64,000 nucleotides of DNA from an uncultured Lachnospiraceae bacterium. Lineage in GTDB: Bacteria; Bacillota; Clostridia; Lachnospirales; Lachnospiraceae. The position numbers and the translations under genes were made by a program. Each line of letters begins with the position of its first letter. Within the stretch, counting starts at the first letter, position 1. The notes under the pieces are model-generated. The model was not told where the DNA came from, ran no database searches, and was given only the letters and a program-made list of their open reading frames with translations. The stretch is taken from NCBI GenBank assembly GCA_910577785.1, contig CAJTNT010000017.1, positions 1 through 64,000 on the forward strand. The letters run 5' to 3'. Below, piece by piece: positions 33,428 through 41,803 of this stretch.

Positions 33428-34942
33428 ATGCACTGTAATATACTGGAATATCTGGAGGAGGCGGAAGCCTCCCATCCACAGAAGGCGGCCTTTGGCGATA
33501 CCTCTGGCGAGGCCACTTACCAGGCCTTCGGCCAGATGGCGCGGCAGATTGGAAGCCGCCTGGCTGCCCTTGGCGCTTACGGGGAGCCTGTCGCCATCCT
33601 AATGGAGAAGGATGTCAAAAACCTGGCTGCTTTTTTTGGCGCCGTATACAGCGGCTGCTTTTATGTCCCCATCGACAAAACGCTGCCCAAGGGACGGATT
33701 CGCACTATCCTCTCTGTGGTCAAGCCACGGTTTGTCATTTTGGGGAAGGGGGACGCCGCGCTGGCAGAAGGGCTTTTGGCAGAGGCCACGGCTCTATTTC
33801 TGGAAGACCTGCTCTCCCCGGCTCCCATTTGCGAAGAACGCCTGCGCCAGATCCGTGAGAGCCACCTGGACACCAACCCTTTGTATATGATGTTCACCTC
33901 TGGCTCGACCGGAGTCCCTAAGGGCGTCCTGGTCTCCCATAAATCGGTGATTGACATGGCGGAGCAGTTTACCAGGACTTTCCATTTTACTGGGGAAGAC
34001 GTATTTGCCAACCAGGCGCCCTTTGACTTCGATGTATCCGTAAAAGATATCTACTTAACCCTTAGGAATGGCGCTACCATGCAGATTGTCCCCAAGGGCA
34101 TGTTTGTCCTCCCCAAGAACCTGGCCCGTTACCTAAATGAAAAAAAGGCGACGACCCTTATCTGGGCAGCCTCCGCCCTAAGCGTCGTATCCACGCTGGA
34201 CGCCTTCAAGGAAGAGGCGCCTGCTTCCCTGCGGAGGGTGATGTTTTCTGGGGAGGTGCTGCCCATCCGGGTGCTGCACTACTGGCAAAAGCATCTGGGC
34301 AATGCCCAATATGTCAATTTGTACGGCCCCACAGAAATCACCTGCAACTGCACGTATTATATCGTAGACCGGGAATTTGCCCCAGGGGAAATCCTTCCAA
34401 TCGGCAAGCCCTTCCCCAACACAGAAATCCTGCTTCTGGATTCTGAGGACAAGCCTGCCGGCGTAGGTGAAATCTGTGTCCGCGGCTCCTGCCTTGCATT
34501 GGGCTATTACCATAATTTAGAAGCCACGCAGAAGGCTTTCTGCCAGAATCCCCTCCAGGGCGGCTACCCGGAGCTGATTTATCGGACAGGGGATATGGGC
34601 TTTTACAACGAGCGGGGCGAGCTCGTCTTCCAATCCCGCAAGGATTACCAGATCAAACGCATGGGACATCGGATCGAGCTGTTTGAAATTGAGGCAGCCG
34701 TAAATGCCGTAGACGGCGTGGACAGATGCTGCTGCATCTATGACCAAGACAAAGAAAAAATCATCTTATTTTACCAGGCCAAAGAGGCGCTGGAGGCGGA
34801 TATCCTCCGCTATCTCCAGCAGAACCTCCCCAAGTACATGTTCCCCAACCTGTTCCAGCATATGGAACGCCTGCCGGAGAACAGCCATGGGAAGATCGAC
34901 CGCCGCCGCCTGGAACAAGAATATAGGGAGCAGAAACAATGA
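33428..34942 (+). CDS. Stand-alone amino-acid adenylation enzyme (NRPS A-domain type)
   Basis: 504 residues forming a full adenylation domain: A3 MFTSGSTGVPKG (155-166), A4 FDFDVSVKDIY with Asp202 in the position that binds an alpha-amino group, A5 NLYGPTEIT (297-305), A7 YRTGD (385-389), A10 NSHGKIDR with catalytic Lys489. There is no condensation domain and no carrier (thiolation) domain after A10. It should activate an amino acid as aminoacyl-AMP; the acceptor (carrier, tRNA or small molecule) is not encoded nearby. It lies 14 bases after the PP-loop gene and overlaps the formyltransferase gene by 4 bases, so the three are co-translated. Confidence 0.88.
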   Translation: MHCNILEYLEEAEASHPQKAAFGDTSGEATYQAFGQMARQIGSRLAALGAYGEPVAILMEKDVKNLAAFFGAVYSGCFYVPIDKTLPKGRIRTILSVVKPRFVILGKGDAALAEGLLAEATALFLEDLLSPAPICEERLRQIRESHLDTNPLYMMFTSGSTGVPKGVLVSHKSVIDMAEQFTRTFHFTGEDVFANQAPFDFDVSVKDIYLTLRNGATMQIVPKGMFVLPKNLARYLNEKKATTLIWAASALSVVSTLDAFKEEAPASLRRVMFSGEVLPIRVLHYWQKHLGNAQYVNLYGPTEITCNCTYYIVDREFAPGEILPIGKPFPNTEILLLDSEDKPAGVGEICVRGSCLALGYYHNLEATQKAFCQNPLQGGYPELIYRTGDMGFYNERGELVFQSRKDYQIKRMGHRIELFEIEAAVNAVDGVDRCCCIYDQDKEKIILFYQAKEALEADILRYLQQNLPKYMFPNLFQHMERLPENSHGKIDRRRLEQEYREQKQ

Positions 34943-35880
34943 ATACGAACATAACACAGGTATGCGTGATTGGGAGCGGCAAGCTTTCCTTGCAGTGCGC
35001 AGCCCTCGCGAAATCCAAAAACCTGCCCGTCACCTTATATGATATGGGGCAGAAAAAATCAGCTGTTATCGAAAACCAGGCCAAGGCGGCCGGCATTCCC
35101 TTCCATTTCCAGCCGCCCAAGGAGGTATTCCAAATGCTCGGGCAGGCCAAGGAGCCTATGCTCCTAGTCAGCGCCATCAATGAGCGGATTATCCCCTCTT
35201 ATGTGCTGGATAACCAAAATATACGCGCCGTCAACCTCCACCAGGCGCTCTTGCCCGCCCATCCCGGGCGCAATGCGGAAGCCTGGGCCATCTTTGAGCA
35301 AGACAGGCAGGCTGGGATCACCTGGCATGAGGTATCCAACGAGGTAGACGGAGGGAAAATCCTTATCCAGAAGGAAATCCCCTTAGATCGGCAGATTACA
35401 GCTTTCCAGCTCTTCCAAAAGCAGATAGCCTCTGCCTATGCGGCATTCCAGGAAATTTTTGACGCTTTAATCGAAGGTTCCTTAGAAGGGAAGCCGCAGA
35501 GAAACCGCGGCAGGCACAAAATGCACTATAAAAAAGATATCCCTGGGGAAGGGATACTGGATATCCGCTGGAGCGGGGAAAAAATCAGCGCTTTTTTGCG
35601 CGCTTTGGACTATGCCGGCCTGGCTGTGTTTGAAAAGCCTGTTTTATATTATGGCGGCAATGTTTTCCAATGGAAAAAATATGAGATACAGAACGTAAAA
35701 AATGACGGCCCACGGCAGCGGCAGGAACGGCAGGCGCTTCCTTATCTGACAGGGAAAGACATTATTATCAGCAAAGATGGGTGGCGGATCGTCTTAAAGG
35801 ATTATCAAGTTGCTGAGGAAGCAGGGCAAGAGGCATTTCGCAGCGAGATGGCTCCTTCCAAGAAATCACCAGCTTCTTAG
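34939..35880 (+). CDS. Formyltransferase of the Fmt/NRPS F-domain type
   Basis: 313 residues: N-terminal 10-formyltetrahydrofolate-dependent transferase domain with the catalytic set Asn99, His101 and Asp137 (VNLHQALLP...GITWHEVSNEVDGGKIL), followed by a C-terminal Fmt-like beta domain (about 200-290) and a polar tail. GITWH and NAEAWA are closer to formyltransferases attached to non-ribosomal peptide synthetases than to Met-tRNA formyltransferase, so the likely acceptor is an amino group of an activated amino acid or aminosugar. A true fmt gene is expected elsewhere. The ATG overlaps the adenylation gene stop (ATGA). Confidence 0.85.
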   Translation: MNTNITQVCVIGSGKLSLQCAALAKSKNLPVTLYDMGQKKSAVIENQAKAAGIPFHFQPPKEVFQMLGQAKEPMLLVSAINERIIPSYVLDNQNIRAVNLHQALLPAHPGRNAEAWAIFEQDRQAGITWHEVSNEVDGGKILIQKEIPLDRQITAFQLFQKQIASAYAAFQEIFDALIEGSLEGKPQRNRGRHKMHYKKDIPGEGILDIRWSGEKISAFLRALDYAGLAVFEKPVLYYGGNVFQWKKYEIQNVKNDGPRQRQERQALPYLTGKDIIISKDGWRIVLKDYQVAEEAGQEAFRSEMAPSKKSPAS

Positions 35881-35883
35881 AGG

Positions 35884-35917
35884 ATGGCGCAGACGGACGC
35901 TAGTTCGTCTGCGCCAT
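35884..35917 (+). terminator. Terminator hairpin of the biosynthetic cassette
   Basis: ATGGCGCAGACG (35884-35895) and CGTCTGCGCCAT (35906-35917) form a perfect 12-bp stem 4 bases after the formyltransferase stop. Part of its right arm can instead pair with GGAATGGCGC at 35978-35987, giving an alternative fold between the convergent operons. Confidence 0.7.
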
Positions 35918-36002
35918 TCCTCACGCAGCCAGGGCAATGCCCCAGGAATCGAATCGCCCCTGCATGGCCTGCTTTGGGGAATGGCGCACCCAAACCAGCT
36001 GA

Positions 36003-36878
36003 CTAACTTTCTGGCGCGGCCTCCCCGTTGCCAGTAGTTCCTCCTGCACTTTCTGTTCCTTCTGCAGCGGTGCCATTGGCGCCCTCCCCGGCAGCGGTTC
36101 CGCCTGCATTCTCTTCCGTTCCAGTCCCGCCCGCGCCTTCTTCCGTGCCGGTTCCGGCGCTGCTGCCATCTGTGCTGCTTCCGGCGCCTGAGGCCGTCTG
36201 GATTGGCGTAATAATAATATTCTGTGCCTCCACGTTCGTCTTCCGTTTCACAATGTCCTCAACCTGCGCCCGCTTAGCGTCCGTAACCTCTCCCATGTTC
36301 AGCACGACGTCTGCATTCCCATCGGTAATGCTCACGACCACATCCGTAAATCCTTTGGCCTGCAGCAGCATTTCCGCAGCGGCTTCGCGCTCTGCAATAT
36401 CCGTCATGCTGACCATTGTGCTGACAGCTTCCTGCTTCTGCTCCTCCGCAATATTGGCATTATTGATGATTTCCAGCAGCGATTCTTTGTTCTGGGAACG
36501 CACCTGCTCCCGGTTCAGCTTTACTTCTGAGGCAAAGTCCACATTTCCTACGTCTGTGCTGGTCAGCACTGCTTCTCCTGGATTCTCTGCATCCTGCCCG
36601 TTCGCCTTGGCAACTTCCTCCCCTGTCTGGATGCCTAAGCCGGCGTCCTGTGTTCCCGCCGATGTCTCCTCGCTTTCCTCTGTGTCCGTAAAAATGTCCT
36701 CGGCGCTGTACATATCCTCATCGGATATTTCATATGTAGGCTCATTGGTGTCTGCGCTTGCCTCTTTGGCCAGATTGCTGTCATCCTGGCTGCTGGTATA
36801 CTGCAGGTACCCTGCCACAGCAATCATCAGCGCCAGCGCTGTAATGATAATCTGGTTTTTCTTAAATACTTTCTTCAA
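36003..36878 (-). CDS. spoIIIAH: Stage III sporulation protein AH
   Basis: 291 residues: one N-terminal transmembrane helix (about 10-25), a region rich in acidic residues, and the ring-building YscJ/FliF-like domain (about 130-225: EIINNANIAEEQKQEAVSTMV, then AEMLLQAKGFTDVVVSI). SpoIIIAH in the mother cell membrane binds forespore SpoIIQ (or its clostridial counterpart) to form the feeding-tube channel. Start codon is TTG at 36878, 9 bases after AGGAGG. The last about 60 residues are a Gly/Thr/Glu/Ala low-complexity tail that the Bacillus protein (218 residues) lacks. Confidence 0.92.
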   Translation of the reverse strand: MKKVFKKNQIIITALALMIAVAGYLQYTSSQDDSNLAKEASADTNEPTYEISDEDMYSAEDIFTDTEESEETSAGTQDAGLGIQTGEEVAKANGQDAENPGEAVLTSTDVGNVDFASEVKLNREQVRSQNKESLLEIINNANIAEEQKQEAVSTMVSMTDIAEREAAAEMLLQAKGFTDVVVSITDGNADVVLNMGEVTDAKRAQVEDIVKRKTNVEAQNIIITPIQTASGAGSSTDGSSAGTGTEEGAGGTGTEENAGGTAAGEGANGTAAEGTESAGGTTGNGEAAPES

Positions 36879-36893
36879 ACTGGTAACCTCCTG

Positions 36894-37481
36894 TCAATTC
36901 ATTTTAACTACCTTAATTTTATGTACCTCTACCGGAAATAATGCCAAAACAGCATCAGAAATATTTTTTGCCACCTTCGGATCCCCGCCGCCTTGAGCCA
37001 CGACCAAGACACCCTCCACCTTCGGCATCACTTCCCTGGCCACAAAGGGCTCCCCGCCGCTTCCTCCCTCCTGGGAATATACGGTTTCCTCCTGGTACTG
37101 CTTTTCCTGGGTACTGCGCGACGCCTCCCCTTCCTTCTCAGAAACTGTCTGGCTGTCCTGCGCCAGATCCTTCTCTACGACCCGCTCTCCCTCATCCTGC
37201 AGGGTAATCATGACTTCCGCTTTGCCTACCCCCTCCATTTCCTCTAAGAGCAGCTTAAGCCTCCGTTCCAGCTCTTTCTCATAAAGGCCGGAAATGCCGC
37301 CCCTGTCTGTGCCCTCCCCAGCGGCCTCCGCGGCCTTACCCGCCTCCCTCCTTTCCTGCTCCCCCTGATCTATGGGCATGGCAATCACCAACAGCAGTAC
37401 CCCGACCAGGCCGCCAATCAGCAAATGGTTTTTCGAAATTCCCTTTAGCTTTTCTGTGGAAAACCAATCTTTTTTATCCAT
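36894..37481 (-). CDS. spoIIIAG: Stage III sporulation protein AG
   Basis: 195 residues: N-terminal helix about 20-40 (NHLLIGGLVGVLLLVIAMP), then a ring-building domain with RLKLLLEEMEGVGKAEVMITL and the C-terminal GVLVVAQGGGDPKVAKNISDAVLALFPVEVHKIKVVKM. SpoIIIAG forms a 30-fold ring in the SpoIIIA-SpoIIQ complex. It is followed 15 bases later by spoIIIAH. Confidence 0.95.
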   Translation of the reverse strand: MDKKDWFSTEKLKGISKNHLLIGGLVGVLLLVIAMPIDQGEQERREAGKAAEAAGEGTDRGGISGLYEKELERRLKLLLEEMEGVGKAEVMITLQDEGERVVEKDLAQDSQTVSEKEGEASRSTQEKQYQEETVYSQEGGSGGEPFVAREVMPKVEGVLVVAQGGGDPKVAKNISDAVLALFPVEVHKIKVVKMN

Positions 37482-37584
37482 TGTCCCATCCTTCCCGTGC
37501 GGTAATATAGTTGCATTTTGGTAAATCGGACGCGACAGTCCCTATTGCGCACATTCGTCTATCACAGCCTGCTCCCCTGTTGGC

Positions 37585-38136
37585 TTAATCCACACGGAGC
37601 GCAATCTGTTCTTCTTCCATCTGATAGAATTCCATCAGTTCCTGCTTCAGCCGGTAAACCTCTGGGTATTCCTGGCTGTCATCCTCATAGGATACCTTGT
37701 GGAGCAAAGAGCCTCCCTCCCCCGGCGCACTGATTTCCATGGCGATGGATTCCACCTGGTAGTCCTCTGACAGATGCACTTCCACCTGTTTCACCAAAAG
37801 CTGCCTGGATTCCGCCATCCTGCTGACGTCTACGCCAACGGCCTGCTCATATTCCTGGAGATATCTCTTCTTCTGCTCTTCCTTCAGGTTGGCGGTATCC
37901 AGCTTCAGATTGTCCAGATCCTGGAAAAATTCTGCCTGGCCAATCCTCTGCAGCAACACCTCTTCCTTCTCCAGCAAGGCCAGCAGCGGCGAAAACACCA
38001 GAATCATCAACAGCATTCCGGAAAAGAAGCGCACATATTTCTGATAATGCTTTCCTGGCAGAAGATGAAGGATTACCGTCAGGAAAATATAGAAGCAGAC
38101 CAAGTTTTGCACCCACCCATAAATTACATTTATCAT
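37585..38136 (-). CDS. spoIIIAF: Stage III sporulation protein AF
   Basis: 183 residues with two N-terminal transmembrane helices (about 8-25 and 34-55; INVIYGWVQNLVCFYIFLTVILHLLPG) and a cytosolic or intermembrane soluble domain beginning QYEQAVGVDVS-like EYEQAVGVDVSRMAESRQ. It belongs to the SpoIIIA channel, and its soluble part resembles ring-building domains. AAGGAGG precedes the ATG. A 103-base gap separates it from spoIIIAG. Confidence 0.93.
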   Translation of the reverse strand: MINVIYGWVQNLVCFYIFLTVILHLLPGKHYQKYVRFFSGMLLMILVFSPLLALLEKEEVLLQRIGQAEFFQDLDNLKLDTANLKEEQKKRYLQEYEQAVGVDVSRMAESRQLLVKQVEVHLSEDYQVESIAMEISAPGEGGSLLHKVSYEDDSQEYPEVYRLKQELMEFYQMEEEQIALRVD

Positions 38137-38165
38137 CTCCTCCCTCCTTCCCGCATCATTTCTCC

Positions 38166-39422
38166 TTAATGGTTAAACGTTGTCGCCGCCGTTACCATAG
38201 CGATTGTCACCAGAAACATTACCGTAGTCGTCACCACCACCTTCCCCAGCAGCCTCCCCCCTTCCCCCGCGCTGCTGATGCAGCCAATCATCCGCTTGTC
38301 GGACACCGGCTGGATCACTGCCGCCAGCAGCCGGTAGAGGAAGGCCATCACCCCAATCTTGACCAGCGGCCCTGCGCACAGAGCCAGCAGAACCACCACC
38401 GCCGCCAGCCCGATCCCATTTTTAATGATAATCCCCGCCCCCACCATAATTTCCGTCACTGCGTTGATGGAGGTGCCAAGCCCCGGCAGCAGCCCCGCCG
38501 TCTTGGTAATCACACTGGACTTAAAGGTGTCAATGACCGGCGTCAGAAGGTTCTGTACCACATTAATGCCAACCACTACCGTAAACAGCACCTTCATCAC
38601 CCACAGCACCCCCGACTTCAGCAATTCCGTCATACGTGAGAGCATTTCTTCCTCTGTCAGGTAATTCATCAGCTCTAGGACAACATAAATCTGCACGGCT
38701 GGTATCACCAGATACTGCATCAGCCATTCCATCCCATAAATCAGCAGGAAGGTCATCTCATAGAAAGCCGCGGCTGTGCTCACCTGCCCGGAAAAGGACA
38801 TGCTCACCGCAAAGGCCGGGATCAGCACCTTCAGAAAGACCATCATTTCCTCCAATACACCAATTGCCACATCCCGCAGGACAAAAAAGGAATTCATCAG
38901 CAGCACCATCAGCAGCAGGTACACCATATAAAAGCTGATTTCCGTCACCGCCGGGTTTTCAAACACATTCGCGAAATTATAGAGAATCGCAAACGCCACG
39001 CACAGGAACATAATTTTTACAATAATCCCACGGAAAGAATCAATTTCATCAAACAGCATGGACAGGACATCCATAACCAATTTGCCCTTGTCAATCTCCT
39101 CCCCCTGGATGATCTTCTGCACCAATTCCCCAAAATCCATCCCCACGGTTCCCTTCCCTCCGCCCAGGACGGCGTCAATCTCTGAAAAATCCAATTCCTC
39201 CAGATACCTGTCCAAGGCTTCCTCCTCCCCCATCCCCAGGACACTCTCCCCAGGCGCTTCCTCTTCCCCAGATCCAAATATATCCCCTCCATCCTCCTCC
39301 CCCTGCCCCGTGAGCCCGCCTTCCGCCCCATACACTGCCCCGCCCCACAACATCCACCAGCCCAAAACTGCCAAAAGCGCCAGCCATCTTTTCCGCCCTC
39401 TCCCCTGCCTTTTTTCACCCAT
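38166..39422 (-). CDS. spoIIIAE: Stage III sporulation protein AE
   Basis: 418 residues: signal peptide (about 12-33), an acidic Gly-rich segment, then about eight transmembrane helices (115-415) typical of SpoIIIAE, a probable export-channel subunit of the feeding-tube complex. GINVVQNLLTPVIDTFKSSVITKTAGLLPGLG is characteristic of the family. It begins at the end of an unusual purine-rich stretch of the transcript and is 29 bases ahead of spoIIIAF. Confidence 0.94.
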   Translation of the reverse strand: MGEKRQGRGRKRWLALLAVLGWWMLWGGAVYGAEGGLTGQGEEDGGDIFGSGEEEAPGESVLGMGEEEALDRYLEELDFSEIDAVLGGGKGTVGMDFGELVQKIIQGEEIDKGKLVMDVLSMLFDEIDSFRGIIVKIMFLCVAFAILYNFANVFENPAVTEISFYMVYLLLMVLLMNSFFVLRDVAIGVLEEMMVFLKVLIPAFAVSMSFSGQVSTAAAFYEMTFLLIYGMEWLMQYLVIPAVQIYVVLELMNYLTEEEMLSRMTELLKSGVLWVMKVLFTVVVGINVVQNLLTPVIDTFKSSVITKTAGLLPGLGTSINAVTEIMVGAGIIIKNGIGLAAVVVLLALCAGPLVKIGVMAFLYRLLAAVIQPVSDKRMIGCISSAGEGGRLLGKVVVTTTVMFLVTIAMVTAATTFNH

Positions 39423-39566
39423 AACCCTGCCCTTTCTCCCCTCTTTCTCCTATCTCCCCTCTTTCTCTCCTATCCCCCTTCTCCCTTCTATTTTCCTCTT
39501 TCTCCCTTACATCCCTTTCTCTTTCCCCAACCGTCATGCAAGGAGATCTATTTCATCTTCCTGCTT
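39423..39566 (-). repeat. Purine-rich (GA) tract between spoIIIAD and spoIIIAE
   Basis: About 110 bases (39427-39530) are almost pure pyrimidine on the plus strand, so the operon mRNA carries a nearly continuous purine tract here. It includes two tandem copies of a unit like CTCCCCTCTTTCTCCTAT (plus strand, about 39437-39474). All other gaps in this operon are short. No gene is seen in it. Confidence 0.6.
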
Positions 39567-39950
39567 TCAGAAAAACCCTTCCAGCGTCTCCAGCAGCACC
39601 AGCAGCACAGGCATGCTGATCACCAGGATGGACAGCTTGCCAAACATCTCAATCTGCCCTGCCACTGCCTGGTAGCCTGCATCCCTGCAGAGGTTCGCCG
39701 AAAACTCCGACACATAGGTAATCCCTATCATCTTCACCAAGATCGCAATGTACCCCGTATCCAGTTCCACATATTCCTGCATCCTGTTAATCACTGCCAG
39801 CACCAGTTCCAGCTTGGAGATAATGAAATAAAAGATGCACAGGGAGACCCCCAGCGTTACAAACAGCTCGTACTCTTTTTTCTGCCCCTTCAGCAGAATC
39901 CCCAGCAGCGCCCCCACAATTCCCAGGGCTGCAATCCTCACAATATCCAT
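39567..39950 (-). CDS. spoIIIAD: Stage III sporulation protein AD
   Basis: 127 residues from ATG 39950, preceded by AGGGGGAG; the ATG at 40010 would overlap spoIIIAC and add 20 atypical residues. Four hydrophobic helices: IVRIAALGIVGALLGILL, LFVTLGVSLCIFYFI, IAILVKMIGITYVSEFSANLC and ISMPVLLVLLETL. Membrane subunit of the SpoIIIA channel, distantly like type III export proteins. It is 49 bases after spoIIIAC. Confidence 0.94.
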   Translation of the reverse strand: MDIVRIAALGIVGALLGILLKGQKKEYELFVTLGVSLCIFYFIISKLELVLAVINRMQEYVELDTGYIAILVKMIGITYVSEFSANLCRDAGYQAVAGQIEMFGKLSILVISMPVLLVLLETLEGFF

Positions 39951-39999
39951 CCCGGCTCCCCCTGTAAATATATCCTGTGAATCCTGCCTCTTTTGCATC

Positions 40000-40194
40000 T
40001 CACAGCGCAAACAGGTTCTTCATTGTCTCAAACAGTTCATAGATATATGGCACAATCCAAAACAGCACAATCAAAAGCCCCGCCAGGCTGGTAAGGAATG
40101 CATGTTCTTCCCTCCCGCTATGCTTTAAGACCTGGCTCAGCACAGTGACCAGGATCCCCACCGCCGCAATTTTAAAAATCAAACTTATACTCAT
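40000..40194 (-). CDS. spoIIIAC: Stage III sporulation protein AC
   Basis: 64 residues from ATG 40194 (GGAGGTACT directly upstream): two hydrophobic helices (SLIFKIAAVGILVTVLSQVL and FLTSLAGLLIVLFWIVPYIY) linked by KHSGREEHA. Length and sequence fit SpoIIIAC, the small membrane subunit of the channel. A longer in-frame reading from 40626 is spurious because it overlaps spoIIIAB. Confidence 0.95.
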   Translation of the reverse strand: MSISLIFKIAAVGILVTVLSQVLKHSGREEHAFLTSLAGLLIVLFWIVPYIYELFETMKNLFAL

Positions 40195-40235
40195 AGTACC
40201 TCCGCCTTGCACTGGCGCAAGCATCCAGCGCCGTG

Positions 40236-40751
40236 CTAAATCAAAAGGATAATTACAAACAGGCCGCACATCAGGCTCAGCGTCGCCGACAGCCGCTGCC
40301 TGTCCTTCAATTCCTCCTGGGCTTTTTGAATCAGCGTTTCTGCCTGTCCAATATATAATTCCAGATTTTTCAGCTGCATCTGCCCATCCAGATAGCCAAA
40401 ATTTTCCCCCGCCCGCTTCAGGAGCCCCTGTTCCTCGGGGGTAAGCAGGAAGCGCCCCGCCTCCTCGTCCACCATCCGCTTCCAGAAGCTGCCCATGCTT
40501 CCCTCCTGCCCCTCCATCTCCCCTGCCGCCTTTTCCAGGAAGGATGAAAACGGCTCCTTCCCCTGTGCGGCAATCTGCAGGAACGCTTCCCGAAGCGGCG
40601 TCCTCGCATAGGAAATCTCCCCCCACAGCATCAAAAACATTTCCTTCATGCCCACCAGCTGCTCCACATGTTCCGCATACTCCGCCCTAACCTTCCAGCC
40701 ATAGAGGACGGACGCCGCAAAGACCAGGAGGCTCCCCAGAGCTTTCAGCAT
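40236..40751 (-). CDS. spoIIIAB: Stage III sporulation protein AB
   Basis: 171 residues: N-terminal helix (LKALGSLLVFAASVLYGW), a central helical domain (EISYARTPLREAFLQIA, ETLIQKAQEELKDRQRL) and a C-terminal helix (LSLMCGLFVIILLI). Resembles GspF-like type II secretion membrane proteins, as known for SpoIIIAB. Its ATG overlaps the spoIIIAA stop by 7 bases, so translation is coupled. Confidence 0.95.
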   Translation of the reverse strand: MLKALGSLLVFAASVLYGWKVRAEYAEHVEQLVGMKEMFLMLWGEISYARTPLREAFLQIAAQGKEPFSSFLEKAAGEMEGQEGSMGSFWKRMVDEEAGRFLLTPEEQGLLKRAGENFGYLDGQMQLKNLELYIGQAETLIQKAQEELKDRQRLSATLSLMCGLFVIILLI

Positions 40752-41683
40752 AGCTTCTGCCGCTTCCCGTCATAAACGGAAAATTCCCGCTTCCCCCCTG
40801 CCCCGGACTGCAGAAACACAAAGCGCTCAAAAAAACCCCGCTCTATCCACTGGGAGAGGTATGCCTTGTCCTTCCATTCCTCCATCCCCCCCAGATGCAT
40901 GGTGCCAAGGATGCGGCAGCCGCAGTGGAGCGCCTCTTCCACTGCCTGGCAGTCCTCCTGCGTCCCCAGCTCGTCTACTGCCAGCACCTGGGGAGACATG
41001 CTGCGCACCAGAAGGCGCATCCCTACTGCCTTAGGGCAGGCATCCAGCACATCGGTGCGGCATCCTAGGTCATTCTGCGGAATCCCGAAATAACAGGCCG
41101 CCACCTCGCTGCGCTCATCCACCAGCCCTACCTTCTGCCCCGGCAATCCTCCCGACCCCTCGGACAGCAGTCGGATGCAGTCCCGCAGCATCGTCGTCTT
41201 GCCAACGCCCGGCGGCGATAAAATCAATGTATTGTAAATGCCCCTCTCCGTGATCAGCCAGGGGAGCACGTCCCTCGCACAGCCCCTCTTCTGCCTGGCC
41301 ACACGGACATTCAGCCCGCAGATGCTGCGTATTGCCACAATCTGGCCTTTCTCACAGACGGCTTTGCCCACGACGCCCACCCTATGGCCGCCGCGGATAG
41401 TGAAGAACCCTTCGCGTATCTCTTCTTCCAATGCATACATAGAATACTGGCTCATACGGTTCAGCGTTTCCTTCATATCGGAATCCTTCCAGAAATAGCC
41501 TTCTCCTGCCCTGCCCTGGAACAGCCCTCGGGTAGGGCTCCAGAAATATTCCCCGCCCTTTCCCAAAGCCATCACAGGCTGCCCTACCCGCAGGCGGATT
41601 TCCTCCGGCTCTGCGCCCTGCTCGAATAATGCCCTGCAAAATGGGCGGAACGCGCCTGGGAAGGCATTGATGATTTCCTCCAT
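40745..41683 (-). CDS. spoIIIAA: Stage III sporulation protein AA, ATPase
   Basis: 312 residues from ATG 41683 (AAAGGAGG 8 bases upstream). Secretion-type ATPase related to GspE/VirB11: Walker A PPGVGKTTMLRD, Walker B region GLVDERSEVAACYFG and VLAVDELGTQEDC. It powers or assembles the SpoIIIA mother cell-forespore channel. First gene of the complete spoIIIAA-AH operon, which Bacillus transcribes under SigE; a SigE site was not confidently found here. Confidence 0.96.
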   Translation of the reverse strand: MEEIINAFPGAFRPFCRALFEQGAEPEEIRLRVGQPVMALGKGGEYFWSPTRGLFQGRAGEGYFWKDSDMKETLNRMSQYSMYALEEEIREGFFTIRGGHRVGVVGKAVCEKGQIVAIRSICGLNVRVARQKRGCARDVLPWLITERGIYNTLILSPPGVGKTTMLRDCIRLLSEGSGGLPGQKVGLVDERSEVAACYFGIPQNDLGCRTDVLDACPKAVGMRLLVRSMSPQVLAVDELGTQEDCQAVEEALHCGCRILGTMHLGGMEEWKDKAYLSQWIERGFFERFVFLQSGAGGKREFSVYDGKRQKLC

Positions 41684-41769
41684 GAGTTGTCCCTCCTTTC
41701 CGTCCCCTTCCTCCCTCACCTGCTTTCATTTATATGTGCTTCCCAGAGGGAATATTACAGAAAATGTTG

Positions 41770-41798
41770 TTGACGAACTATCTGGAATGGATTATGAT
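41770..41798 (+). promoter_or_regulatory. SigA-type promoter for the cobalamin riboswitch transcript
   Basis: Plus strand: -35 TTGACG (41770-41775), 17-base spacer, -10 TATGAT (41793-41798), immediately before the riboswitch-like sequence. Confidence 0.75.
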
Positions 41799-41803
41799 AA
41801 AAA

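Noticed and set aside
40195..40626. Long upstream extension of spoIIIAC
   Set aside because: Overlaps spoIIIAB in another frame; the real start has a GGAGG site and matches the family length.
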